This document shows, one piece after another, positions 7,371 to 15,113 of a stretch of 17,312 nucleotides of DNA. Origin of the DNA: SM1-46 sp002451215 (GTDB lineage: Bacteria; Pseudomonadota; Gammaproteobacteria; Acidiferrobacterales; Sulfurifustaceae); assembly GCA_002451215.1 (NCBI GenBank), contig DKBM01000067.1, positions 1 to 17,312 of the forward strand. Reading direction: 5' to 3'. The position numbers were made by a program, and so were the translations under genes. The notes below the pieces were generated by a model. The model searched no databases and had not been told where the DNA came from. It saw only the letters and a list, made by a program, of their open reading frames with translations. The stretch's first letter is position 1. Each line of letters starts with the position of its first letter.

Positions 7371-7826
7371 ATGGACATCGCCATCACCCTGCACCTGCTC
7401 GCAACGATCGTGTGGATCGGTGGCATGTGGTTCGCGCATTTCGCGCTGCGCCCTGCCGCCGCGACGCTCGAGGCACCGCAGCGACTGGTGTTGTGGGCAG
7501 GCGTGTTCCGGCGCTTCTTCCTCTGGGTCTGGGCCGCGATTGCGGTCTTGTTCGTGACCGGCTTCTGGATGGTGCTGGTTGAATTCCAGGGTTTCGCGAA
7601 CGTGAAGTTATATGTTCACCTGATGCTCGGTGTTGCCGCCGTGATGACCGCGCTCTTCGTCTATCTCTTTTTCGTACCCTACCGGAATTTCCGGTTGGCC
7701 ATGAGCTCGAACAACACGGCGCAGGCGGCCGCAGCGCTGGGACGAATCCGCACGGTGGTCAGCGTCAACCTCGTCCTGGGACTTTTCACTACCGTCGCGG
7801 CTGCCGCCGGGGCCTACTGGTTCTGA
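7371..7826 (+). CDS. Small CopD-like four-helix membrane protein
   Basis: A 151-residue integral membrane protein with about four transmembrane segments (near 4-26, 48-70, 80-102 and 126-150). The N-terminal LHLLATIVWIGGMWF signature with H8 and H23, plus H83 in the third helix, is typical of the CopD / putative copper-resistance-D-like membrane family, whose histidines may bind haem or copper. Such single-domain members are widespread in proteobacteria and usually unassigned. The ATG has only a weak purine-rich sequence (GAAATAGAAAT) before it. It precedes the ccm genes by 318 bp on the same strand, so a role in haem or metal handling is possible but not shown. Confidence 0.72.
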   Translation: MDIAITLHLLATIVWIGGMWFAHFALRPAAATLEAPQRLVLWAGVFRRFFLWVWAAIAVLFVTGFWMVLVEFQGFANVKLYVHLMLGVAAVMTALFVYLFFVPYRNFRLAMSSNNTAQAAAALGRIRTVVSVNLVLGLFTTVAAAAGAYWF

Positions 7827-8144
7827 TCGCGCCTAACAGCATGTCCGCATTGCCGGCACGCCTCCGGTGTCGATGGTCGCTCGGCCAACTGCCTGACCTG
7901 CCGTGGCGCGCTGGCAGTGACTAACGCGCGCTCGCGGCCCCGCTTCAACTGCCACAATAACTAGGGCATTTCCTGCAGTTTTCCCGGTTTCCCGCCGGCC
8001 TGTCGCCTCGGGCCGACCTCAGCAATCGCTGTGTTAGAATTCCCGCGCGCCAAATACCCGCGGCGCCTCGAGAATAATTGAATCGCGCCTGAACGCTTCC
8101 GTCCGGCACCTTGTCCAAACTTAACACTCCGGGATACCCGCACC
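7827..8144 (+). other. 318-bp intergenic region upstream of ccmF
   Basis: No convincing ORF, tRNA, repeat or terminator was seen here. The only notable signal is an extended -10-like element near 8032-8040, listed separately. The long gap separates the CopD-like gene from the ccm genes, which suggests separate transcription. Confidence 0.6.
8032..8040 (+). promoter_or_regulatory. Possible extended -10 promoter for ccmFHI
   Basis: TGTTAGAAT combines a TGn extension (8032-8034) with TAGAAT (8035-8040, 5 of 6 matches to TATAAT). No good -35 box lies 17 bp upstream, as is tolerated in extended -10 promoters. The implied leader to the ATG at 8145 is about 98 nt. Confidence 0.35.
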
Positions 8145-10130
8145 ATGATTCCAGAGCTCGGCCATTTCGCACTCATCCTCGCGCTGTGCATCGCGCTCGT
8201 GCAATCGACGGTACCGCTGATCGGCGCCGCCCGCGGGTTGCCGCAATGGATGGCCGTGGCGCGCCCTGCGGCCATCGGCCAATGCGTATTTCTGTTGATG
8301 GCCTTTGGCCTGCTCACCTATTCGTTCATCGTGAGCGACTTCTCGGTGCTGTATGTCGCCAACAACTCGAATGTGAAGCTGCCGCTCGCCTACCGCATCT
8401 CGGCGGTCTGGGGCGCCCATGAAGGCTCGCTGCTGCTCTGGGCGACAATTCTGAGCATCTGGGCGACGGCGGTTGCCATTTTCAGCCGCAGCCTGCCGCA
8501 AGCCGTGGTGGCGCGCGTAATCTCGGTGATGGGCCTGATCGGCATCGGCTTTCTGCTTTTCATGCTGCTCACCTCGAATCCCTTCGAACGGCTGGTGCCG
8601 GCAGCCGTGCAGGGGCGCGATCTTAATCCGCTGCTGCAGGACCCCGGGCTCGTCATGCACCCGCCGATGCTGTACATGGGATACGTCGGTTTCTCCGTGG
8701 CGTTTGCGTTCGCAACCGCCGCGCTCATTGGCGGGCACCTCGACGCGACCTGGGCACGCTGGTCGCGTCCCTGGACCACGGTTGCCTGGGTGTTCCTGAC
8801 GCTTGGTATCGCACTCGGCAGCTGGTGGGCGTACTACGAGCTCGGCTGGGGCGGCTGGTGGTTCTGGGATCCGGTCGAAAACGCCTCGTTCATGCCGTGG
8901 CTGGTCGGCACGGCGCTCATGCATTCGCTGGCGGTCACCGAAAAACGCGGGGCCTTCAAGAGCTGGACGGTGCTGCTCGCGCTGATCGCATTTTCGCTCA
9001 GCCTGCTCGGCACGTTCCTGGTTCGCTCCGGCGTGCTCACCTCGGTTCACGCCTTCGCCACTGATCCGGCGCGCGGCGTTTTCATTCTCGCGTTCCTCGG
9101 CGTCGTGGTGGGCGGCTCGCTCGCGCTGTATGCCTGGCGCGGCCCAAGCATCCGCGAAGCGGGTGGCTTCCAACTCGTGTCGCGCGAATCAATGCTGCTC
9201 GTGAACAACGTGCTGCTCGTGGTCGCGTGTGCCACCATCCTGCTCGGCACGCTCTACCCGCTCGCGCTGGACGCGCTCAACCTGGGCAAGATTTCGGTTG
9301 GCCCGCCCTATTTCGATGCCGTATTCGTACCGCTCATGCTGCCGCTGCTGTTCCTGATGGGCATCGGGCCGCTCGCGCGATGGAAGCAGACAGATCCGAT
9401 GGAACTCGTGAAGCGGTTGCGCTGGCACTTCGTGGCCAGCATCGCGGTGGCGCTGGTCGTGCTGGGCGTGACGGTGGGACTCCACTCGGTGATGGTGGTG
9501 GTCGGCATTTCGCTGGCGCTCTGGATCACGGTAACGACGCTTGAGGGTCTGCGCGCCCGCGTCCAGTCCAAGAACAATCTCTGGACCGGCATCAAGAGCA
9601 CTCCCCTCGCCTTCTACGGCATGACCGCGGCGCATCTGGGCATTGCGGTGTTTACGGTGGGCGTAACGCTCACCTCGGCCTACAGCGTCGAGAAGGATAT
9701 CAAGCTGACGCCCGGCCAGTCGCACACCCTGGGCGGACACGTGTTCCGCTTTGATGGCGTTCGCGATGTGCCGGGTCCCAATTACCGCGCCGTCGAGGGT
9801 CAGATCACGGTCCTCAAGGATGGTCGCGAAGTCGCGACGCTGCGTTCCCAGAAACGCGTCTATCTCGTCCAGCAGAACCCGATGACCGAGGCGGCGATCG
9901 ACCCTGGCCTCACGCGCGACCTCTATGTTGCGCTCGGCGATCCACTGGACGGCGGCGCCTGGAGCGTACGCCTCTACCACAAGCCGTTCATTCGCTGGAT
10001 CTGGCTGGGTGCACTCATCATGGGTCTCGGCGGCGTGCTGGCGGCATCCGACCGGCGCTATCGCCTCCTGAGCCGACGACGCGCGAGCGAGAGCGCCACG
10101 GCTGAAGCCACTGTCACCGGACGGGCCTGA
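8145..10130 (+). CDS. ccmF: Cytochrome c haem lyase subunit CcmF
   Basis: CcmF is the integral membrane core of the system I haem ligation complex. It takes haem from holo-CcmE and, with CcmH and CcmI, attaches it to CXXCH motifs of apocytochromes in the periplasm. The 661-residue length is typical. Many transmembrane helices are seen, with the tryptophan-rich WWD signature GSWWAYYELGWGGWWFWD at residues 225-242 followed by PVENASFMPWL. Flanking conserved stretches are YRISAVWGAHEGSLLLW, MHPPMLYMGYVG and LGTFLVRSGVLTSVHAFATDP. A large periplasmic segment near the C-terminus (about 515-620) precedes the last helix. The ccmF stop is two bases before the ccmH ATG, showing an operon. Confidence 0.97.
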   Translation: MIPELGHFALILALCIALVQSTVPLIGAARGLPQWMAVARPAAIGQCVFLLMAFGLLTYSFIVSDFSVLYVANNSNVKLPLAYRISAVWGAHEGSLLLWATILSIWATAVAIFSRSLPQAVVARVISVMGLIGIGFLLFMLLTSNPFERLVPAAVQGRDLNPLLQDPGLVMHPPMLYMGYVGFSVAFAFATAALIGGHLDATWARWSRPWTTVAWVFLTLGIALGSWWAYYELGWGGWWFWDPVENASFMPWLVGTALMHSLAVTEKRGAFKSWTVLLALIAFSLSLLGTFLVRSGVLTSVHAFATDPARGVFILAFLGVVVGGSLALYAWRGPSIREAGGFQLVSRESMLLVNNVLLVVACATILLGTLYPLALDALNLGKISVGPPYFDAVFVPLMLPLLFLMGIGPLARWKQTDPMELVKRLRWHFVASIAVALVVLGVTVGLHSVMVVVGISLALWITVTTLEGLRARVQSKNNLWTGIKSTPLAFYGMTAAHLGIAVFTVGVTLTSAYSVEKDIKLTPGQSHTLGGHVFRFDGVRDVPGPNYRAVEGQITVLKDGREVATLRSQKRVYLVQQNPMTEAAIDPGLTRDLYVALGDPLDGGAWSVRLYHKPFIRWIWLGALIMGLGGVLAASDRRYRLLSRRRASESATAEATVTGRA

Positions 10131-10132
10131 TT

Positions 10133-10627
10133 ATGACTTCCTGCATGCGTTGGGCGCGCCACGCGCTTCTTGTTGTGCTGCTGGTCGCCAGCGGGATCGC
10201 GGCGGCCGCGGTCGAGCCACTCGAGTTCCGTGACGCCGCCGAAGAGGCGCGCTACAAGGCCCTGATCGGCGAGTTGCGCTGTCTCGTGTGCCAGAACCAG
10301 TCCCTCGCCGATTCGAACGCCGATCTCGCCGGCGATCTTCGCCACGAGGTGTTCAACAAGATGCGCTCCGGTGCGAGTGACAAGGAAATCATCGACTTCC
10401 TGGTGGCTCGTTACAGCGATTTCGTGCTCTATCGCCCGCCGGTGAAGTCGACCACGTTTGTGCTGTGGTTCCTGCCGTTCGGACTGATCGCGGGCGGCGG
10501 CGCCCTGCTGATCTACGTGATTCGCCGGCGTCGGCCCGCTGCGGAAGCGCCGCTCTCCGACGCCGAACGCGCGCGCGCGCAGACACTGCTCGATTCCACC
10601 AAATCCCAGGACCGTTCCCACTCATGA
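10133..10627 (+). CDS. ccmH: Cytochrome c maturation thioredoxin-like protein CcmH
   Basis: A 164-residue membrane-anchored periplasmic protein of the CcmH/CycL/NrfF family. It has a signal peptide (about 1-27), the family motif LRCLVCQNQSLADSNADLA with redox cysteines C50 and C53, then RYSDFVLYRPP and a C-terminal transmembrane helix (about 108-130). It lacks the TPR half found in the E. coli CcmH fusion; that half is the separate ccmI here. Its role is to handle the thiols of apocytochrome c before haem attachment. It starts two bases after ccmF and its stop overlaps the ccmI start (ATGA at 10624-10627). The expected redox partner gene ccmG does not lie between ccmF and ccmH. Confidence 0.95.
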   Translation: MTSCMRWARHALLVVLLVASGIAAAAVEPLEFRDAAEEARYKALIGELRCLVCQNQSLADSNADLAGDLRHEVFNKMRSGASDKEIIDFLVARYSDFVLYRPPVKSTTFVLWFLPFGLIAGGGALLIYVIRRRRPAAEAPLSDAERARAQTLLDSTKSQDRSHS

Positions 10628-11844
10628 CCTTCTGGATCATTGCCGCGGCGATGGTTATCGCCACGCTCGCCTTCGTGCTGCCGCCACTGCTGCGCCGTCC
10701 GCGCATCACCGGTCCGGACGAGGATGAACTCAATGTCGTCGTCCATCGCCAGCGCCTCGCGGAGCTCGAGGCGGATCTGCGCAACGACACCATTACCCAG
10801 GCGCAGTTTGAGGCGGCCCGTGCCGAACTCGAACGCCAGTTGCTTACCGACGTGCCCCAGCAGGACCGCAGCCCGGAAGTCACCACCGTGTCCCCGGCAC
10901 GCTGGCCGGCGGCGACCGTTGCGGTGCTGGTACCGCTTGTCGCGGTCGGCCTGTACCTCAAGCTCGGCAATCCGGATGCCCTGCGCCAGTCGCCGCATGC
11001 CGCCCAGAGTCCCGAGATGCATTCGCTCGAGGAGGGCGTGAGCCGGCTCGCGGCGCGCCTGTCGGCCAACCCCAACGATGCCGAAGGATGGACGATGCTG
11101 GGCCGCTCCTACATCGTGCTGCAACGCTTCGGAGAGGCCACCCTTGCTTATGCCAAGGCCTATGAGCTCCTCGGCAACCAGCCGGACATCATGGTCGACT
11201 ACGCCGAGGCGCTCGCGCTCGCCAACAACAACAGCATGATCGGCAAACCCGCCGATCTGGTGATGAAGGCCGTGAAGCAGGATCCCAAGCATGCCAAGGG
11301 CCTGTGGCTCGCCGGCCACGCCGCCGCCCAGCAGAACCGCCTGCCGGAGGCAATCGGCTACTGGAAGCGCCTGCTCGCGATACTACCGCCAGGCCAGGAA
11401 GGAGCGCGCAATGTGAGCCAGGTCATCGCCCAGGCCGAGGGCATGCTCGGCAAGACCAGCTCCGCGCCGCCGACACCGACGGCTGCGCCGGCCGGCAAGG
11501 TGGCGGTACAAGTGCGTGTGGCCCTCGCCCCCGCACTCGCCGCGCATGCCGCGCCGACGGATACCGTATTCGTGTTCGCGCGCGCGGCGCAGGGCCCGCG
11601 CATGCCGCTTGCCATCGTGCGCAAGCAGGTGAAGGACCTGCCGATGACCGTCACGCTCGACGACTCGTCAGCAATGTCCCCGCAGATGACGATTTCGAGC
11701 GTGCCGGAGATCGTGATCGGCGCGCGCGTCTCGAAGACCGGCAATGCCTCAGCGAGCAGCGGCGACATGCAAGGCCTGACGCAACCGCTCAAGACCGGCT
11801 CACTTTCGAAGGTCGAACTGACGGTGAGCGAGGTGTTGCCCTGA
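10624..11844 (+). CDS. ccmI: Apocytochrome c chaperone CcmI (TPR protein)
   Basis: A 406-residue protein. A first transmembrane helix (about 3-22) is followed by a cytoplasmic loop rich in charged helix (RQRLAELEADLRNDTITQAQFEAAR, split by family pattern), then a second transmembrane helix near 97-117. Periplasmic TPR repeats follow (NPNDAEGWTMLGRSYIVLQRF, AYELLGNQPDIMVDYAEAL, DPKHAKGLWLAGHAAAQQ), then an Ala/Pro linker and a C-terminal beta domain (VQVRVALAPALA, VFVFARAAQGPRMPLA). CcmI binds the C-terminus of apocytochrome c and presents it to CcmF-CcmH. The ATG at 10624 was chosen because it overlaps the ccmH stop in the usual ATGA coupling; the frame is open further upstream only within ccmH. 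Confidence 0.93.
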   Translation: MTFWIIAAAMVIATLAFVLPPLLRRPRITGPDEDELNVVVHRQRLAELEADLRNDTITQAQFEAARAELERQLLTDVPQQDRSPEVTTVSPARWPAATVAVLVPLVAVGLYLKLGNPDALRQSPHAAQSPEMHSLEEGVSRLAARLSANPNDAEGWTMLGRSYIVLQRFGEATLAYAKAYELLGNQPDIMVDYAEALALANNNSMIGKPADLVMKAVKQDPKHAKGLWLAGHAAAQQNRLPEAIGYWKRLLAILPPGQEGARNVSQVIAQAEGMLGKTSSAPPTPTAAPAGKVAVQVRVALAPALAAHAAPTDTVFVFARAAQGPRMPLAIVRKQVKDLPMTVTLDDSSAMSPQMTISSVPEIVIGARVSKTGNASASSGDMQGLTQPLKTGSLSKVELTVSEVLP

Positions 11845-11985
11845 GAAAGAGAGATTTGCCTCAGGATTATTTCGCAAGAACCGTCTCGTTCACGCCGTAG
11901 CGGCTGTCTCACCCTGAGTGACACACGTCGGCGTTCGTCCGTGGGCGGCCAATCCCCCCGCGGGACCTGCGCGCGTGGTGCAAGC

Positions 11986-13801
11986 CTAGAACCGGTAGCG
12001 CAGCGACAGGCTGACGAAGTTCACGTTGTAATTGGGACTGGTCTCGCCAAGAGTCAACACGTTGCCGATGGTGCTCGGCGTCACGCCGTCGAGCTGCCAG
12101 TCCTGCGAGCGATAGCTCTCGTACCAGTAGGTCGCCGCCACTGACATGGCCTTCGTGAACTGATAGCTGCCGTAGAGCTTGAAGCTCCCGAGCTGCGACG
12201 TCAGGTCAGGAAACCCCGGGCCACCCGTCACCGCGGTCTTGCCGCGCGAGCGCGACAGCGTGTAGTCCGCTCCGAGATCGAGCTTGCCGGCCAATGCCTT
12301 CTGCTTGAGGCCGATGCCAGCGGTTCCGATCGCATCGTTGTTCGTCGCGAACCAGTCCGGCGGATTTACAAGCGACGAAGCGCCCGCCTGCTCAGAGTTG
12401 ATCTGCTCGTAGTTGGCGAACACGTGGAACGTGGTGTTCTTCGCGAGCGGAACGGCAAGGTCACCGCCGATGCTCATGTCATCGCTGCTGGTCAGCCCAA
12501 CCGTCGAATTGGAATAGTCGTCCGCCGCGTAGCTGAAGTCCATCCCGACTGTCACCGTTCCGCCCATTAGCTGGGTGACCCGCAGTCCCAGCGCATTGCG
12601 GGTCCGATCGGCCATGTTGTACTTGCGCATGAGCGGATTCTGCAGCGTGGGCGAGGCAAGAGGATCGTAGGTGCTCCCGTTGCGGTCCGAATGCGCGAAC
12701 TTGAGGCTGACATCACCGCCGTCCTGCGCGCGCACGATGTACTTCATCCACGCGGTGCCCTCCTTGGTCTTGGCGACCTCCTGGTAGGTGCGGTCGTAAA
12801 TGTCATAGTCGTAGCCAACCGCGATCTTGTCGCGATGCGCCATGCGATAGTCGGCCGCCAGCTTGAACAGGTTGCGCGTAAAGCTGTACGGAAGATTGGT
12901 ACGCGGCACCGCCACGGCGCTGTCGGTCGACACCCAATTGAAGGTGTCCTGCGGCGTCTTGTTGTTGCGGTCATCGTACTTGTAGGCGGCATCGATCCGG
13001 AGCTTGTCCGTAGCCAGGGACATGAGCTTCACGTCCGCCGTGATCGTCTCGACGCTGCCCTGCAGCGAACTGCGCGGCAGCGACTGCGAGAGCGTCCCAT
13101 TCTGCGTGGCCGCCAGGAAGTTCTCGTCCTGCTCCATGCGCCCGACCGCAATGCTCGCCGTACCCCGCGTCTTTTGCGTGAACTGATAGGCTCCGGAGGC
13201 GAGCAGCTGGTGGAACTGGTTGTCCGGTGGCAATGCAAGCTCACCCGTGCCAGCGGGAAGGCCGCCAAGGATCGGATTGAACGGGTTTGTCCACTTCAGT
13301 GATTCATTGCCGTTACTGAAGGTCGAAAAGTGGTAGGCCAGCTTCACCTGCGCCTTGGCCCCGGCGTACGACACGGCCGCCTCGATATCGTCCGTCGTGT
13401 AGTCCACCGGCGCGACCATCTGCGCGCTGGTGGTGAGGAACGCCCCGGCGATGCGCTTGGTCCCCTCGCGCGTCTCGTGGCGCACGTTCACGCCGGCCTC
13501 CCAGTCGCGCCACGGGACCGTNNTCGGGGTTGGTGTAACGCGCGTTCGCGTTGGCAACCGCATACCCGCCCTTCTCGAGACCGGTGTATTCGGCGAACTT
13601 GTAGGAGTCATCCGATACATAGGCGGCGCCTAGCTCAAACTCCCCGCTCCAGCCAGTCTGGAACGCACAGTACTTGCACTTCCAATCGGACTTGTCGACC
13701 GCCGGCCAGCCGGAGGCATCGGCAGGTTTGTCCTCGGCCGCGACCAGCGCGGCCTGCACCGCCAGTGCCAGTGAGACGATCAAGCGCTTCGCGTTTCTCA
13801 T
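11986..13801 (-). CDS. mtrB: MtrB/PioB-family decahaem-associated outer-membrane beta-barrel, interrupted by an assembly gap
   Basis: The barrel threads a decahaem MtrA-type cytochrome through the outer membrane to make an electron conduit. The first 92 residues (13801-13524) have a signal peptide (about 1-22) and the family CXXC motif, WKCKYC with C42 and C45. The other 511 residues (13521-11986) begin TVPWRDWEAGVNVRHE and contain APVDYTTDDIEAAVSYAG, LALPPDNQFHQ and many alternating amphipathic strands. They end in SLSLRYRF, a terminal Phe typical of outer-membrane barrels. The NN at 13522-13523 shifts the frame. About 603 residues are present against about 690-700 in known MtrB proteins, so some 90 residues are missing. 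The ATG at 13801 has GGAGGG upstream. It follows the DmsE/MtrA gene by 90 bp. Confidence 0.9.
13522..13523. other. Assembly gap (NN) inside the mtrB-like gene
   Basis: Two Ns join an N-terminal segment ending ANARYTNP to a segment beginning TVPWRDWEAGV. The frame changes and the early barrel strands expected between these are absent. Roughly 250-300 bp may be missing. Confidence 0.85.
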
Positions 13802-13891
13802 GGTCTTGTCGCCCTCCGTCCGTACCTTGTTTCTTGATCTCCGCATGGCCAATTTCTTTCTCGCAATCGATGTCGGGTGGCGAAATGTCAC

Positions 13892-14905
13892 CTAACGCAT
13901 CAGCTTCACGCCCGAGGGATGATTCGACCCGTGCACCTGCGAGTGGCAGTTCGTGCAACCGCCCGCAAGCAGATAGCCCGACGGGGTCCCGCTCGGCAGT
14001 CCGGCGCCGGTGTACGCCACGCTTGGATGGCCGGCTTGCGAATGGCATTGCTGGCAGAGCAGTGGCGGGCGCTTGATCAACAGTGAAGGGTTGATCGATC
14101 CATGCGGCAAGTGGCAGAGCGAGCAATCCTCGGCCACCGGCGCGTGCTCCCACAGGAAGGGTCCGCGCTTGTCGGCATGACACTGGAAACAGGTCTGGTT
14201 GAGGGTCGGTTTCTTGAGCAGGCTCGCCGTGTTCGATCCGTGGGTGCTGTGGCACTCGCTGCACGGCAGGATGCCGAAACGCACCGGATGCACCGACGGC
14301 TTGTAGAAGTCCGCGCGTTGCTTGAGGTGACAGGCAAAGCACTTGTCGGGCTGTCCCGAGGCGGTCAACACCGGATCGCGCGGGGCGTGCACGGTGTGGC
14401 AACTGGCGCAGGAAACCTCGTTGTTCGCGTGCGTGCTGCCTTGCCAGTCCATGCGGTTCTGGCGCTCATGGCACTGCAGGCACATCTTGTTCTGGGTGGT
14501 CACCGGGTCCTTCGACTTGGCGCCGAAGTTCAGCATCGGCGGACGCGGCTCGCCCTTGCGGACCTTGGCGGTGTGCCCGCCCCGCTCGCGCATCGCTTGC
14601 GTGGCCGTGGCATCCAACCCGCCGGGGCCATGGCAAGTCTCGCACTGCAATTTGGCAAACGGCGTGCGCGCATCGCCGCGAACGGCGTGCTTGGTCTTGA
14701 ATATGTTGAATACCGGAAACTCCGACTCCTCGTCGTGACACTTCAGGCAGGTGTCGGCGCCTTTCTCGGTGTAGGCGGTGGGATCGTTCGGGCTGGGCAG
14801 GATTCGCTCGCCCGGTTGGGCGGGTTCCTGCGCGAGCACCTGGAAAGAGAACGCGATACCGAACAACAAAAACGTTGCGAGGAATACCTGGCGATTCTTC
14901 GTCAT
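13892..14905 (-). CDS. mtrA: DmsE/MtrA-family decahaem periplasmic c-type cytochrome
   Basis: A 337-residue protein with a signal peptide (about 1-25, ending VLAQ) and exactly ten CXXCH haem-binding motifs starting at residues 53, 88, 142, 166, 189, 215, 239, 261, 284 and 317. Distal histidines such as those in KTKHAVRG, STHANNEVSC and EHAPVAEDC are available as second axial ligands. This length and haem count are those of DmsE/MtrA proteins, which fill the MtrB barrel and pass electrons across the outer membrane. The start at 14905 has a strong GAGGAA seven bases upstream. It stands between the outer-surface cytochrome gene and the barrel gene, the order of Shewanella mtrCAB. The neighbouring ccmFHI genes would supply haem ligation. 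Confidence 0.95.
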   Translation of the reverse strand: MTKNRQVFLATFLLFGIAFSFQVLAQEPAQPGERILPSPNDPTAYTEKGADTCLKCHDEESEFPVFNIFKTKHAVRGDARTPFAKLQCETCHGPGGLDATATQAMRERGGHTAKVRKGEPRPPMLNFGAKSKDPVTTQNKMCLQCHERQNRMDWQGSTHANNEVSCASCHTVHAPRDPVLTASGQPDKCFACHLKQRADFYKPSVHPVRFGILPCSECHSTHGSNTASLLKKPTLNQTCFQCHADKRGPFLWEHAPVAEDCSLCHLPHGSINPSLLIKRPPLLCQQCHSQAGHPSVAYTGAGLPSGTPSGYLLAGGCTNCHSQVHGSNHPSGVKLMR

Positions 14906-14967
14906 GCGCTATTCCTCGCGTATGCAGCTGTTACATCCACGTCGTTCGTTCTTCTCGTGTGCGGACA

Positions 14968-14980
14968 GCCGGATACCGGC
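14968..14980 (-). repeat. Small perfect hairpin upstream of mtrA
   Basis: GCCGG and CCGGC arms (14968-14972 and 14976-14980) surround a three-base loop, in the leader of the decahaem gene. This is the third hairpin in the 208-bp spacer and could be chance in GC-rich DNA. Confidence 0.3.
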
Positions 14981-15034
14981 CATCAGTACTGCCCGTGCTC
15001 GGTGAGCGCCTACCCTGCCGGAGAGTCTCCCACC

Positions 15035-15066
15035 CCTCCCGGTTGCGCTCATCGCGCACCGGGAGG
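15035..15066 (-). repeat. Strong inverted repeat (13 bp with one bulge) between cytochrome genes
   Basis: The arms at 15035-15048 and 15054-15066 pair over 13 bp with a single bulged T and a five-base loop. No T-tract follows on either strand. It could be an RNA processing or stability element, or a Rho-assisted stop, between the OmcA/MtrC and MtrA genes. Confidence 0.6.
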
Positions 15067-15074
15067 TTGCTTCT

Positions 15075-15103
15075 GAAGGTCAGCGCCGGTTGCGCTGACC
15101 TTC
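15075..15103 (-). repeat. Perfect 12-bp inverted repeat just after the OmcA/MtrC gene
   Basis: The arms at 15075-15086 and 15092-15103 pair perfectly over 12 bp around a five-base loop, starting 11 bp after the stop codon of the surface cytochrome gene. It looks like a terminator stem, but no U-run follows in the minus-strand transcript (the next bases are AGAAGCAACC). It shares the 11-bp sequence CCGGTTGCGCT (15086-15096) with the next hairpin (15039-15049). Confidence 0.6.
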
Positions 15104-15113
15104 CTCACTTGTG

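Noticed and set aside
8121..9173. 350-residue open frame on the minus strand opposite ccmF
   Set aside because: It has an Arg/His/Glu-rich composition with no recognisable domain and lies wholly antisense to a clear ccmF; such frames are expected in GC-rich coding DNA.
11845..11985. Bidirectional terminator between the convergent ccmI and mtrB-like genes
   Set aside because: A terminator is expected here, but only 4- to 6-bp imperfect repeats without T-tracts were found.
13802..13891. Longer N-terminus for the mtrB-like protein (start at 13891)
   Set aside because: The ATG at 13801 has a GGAGGG ribosome site and is followed at once by a proper signal peptide; the extension would bury it.
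14906..15113. Cyclic-di-GMP (GEMM) or glycine riboswitch upstream of the decahaem cytochrome
   Set aside because: Such switches precede some cytochrome genes, but the conserved GCAAA-type core and the expected stem layout are not present.
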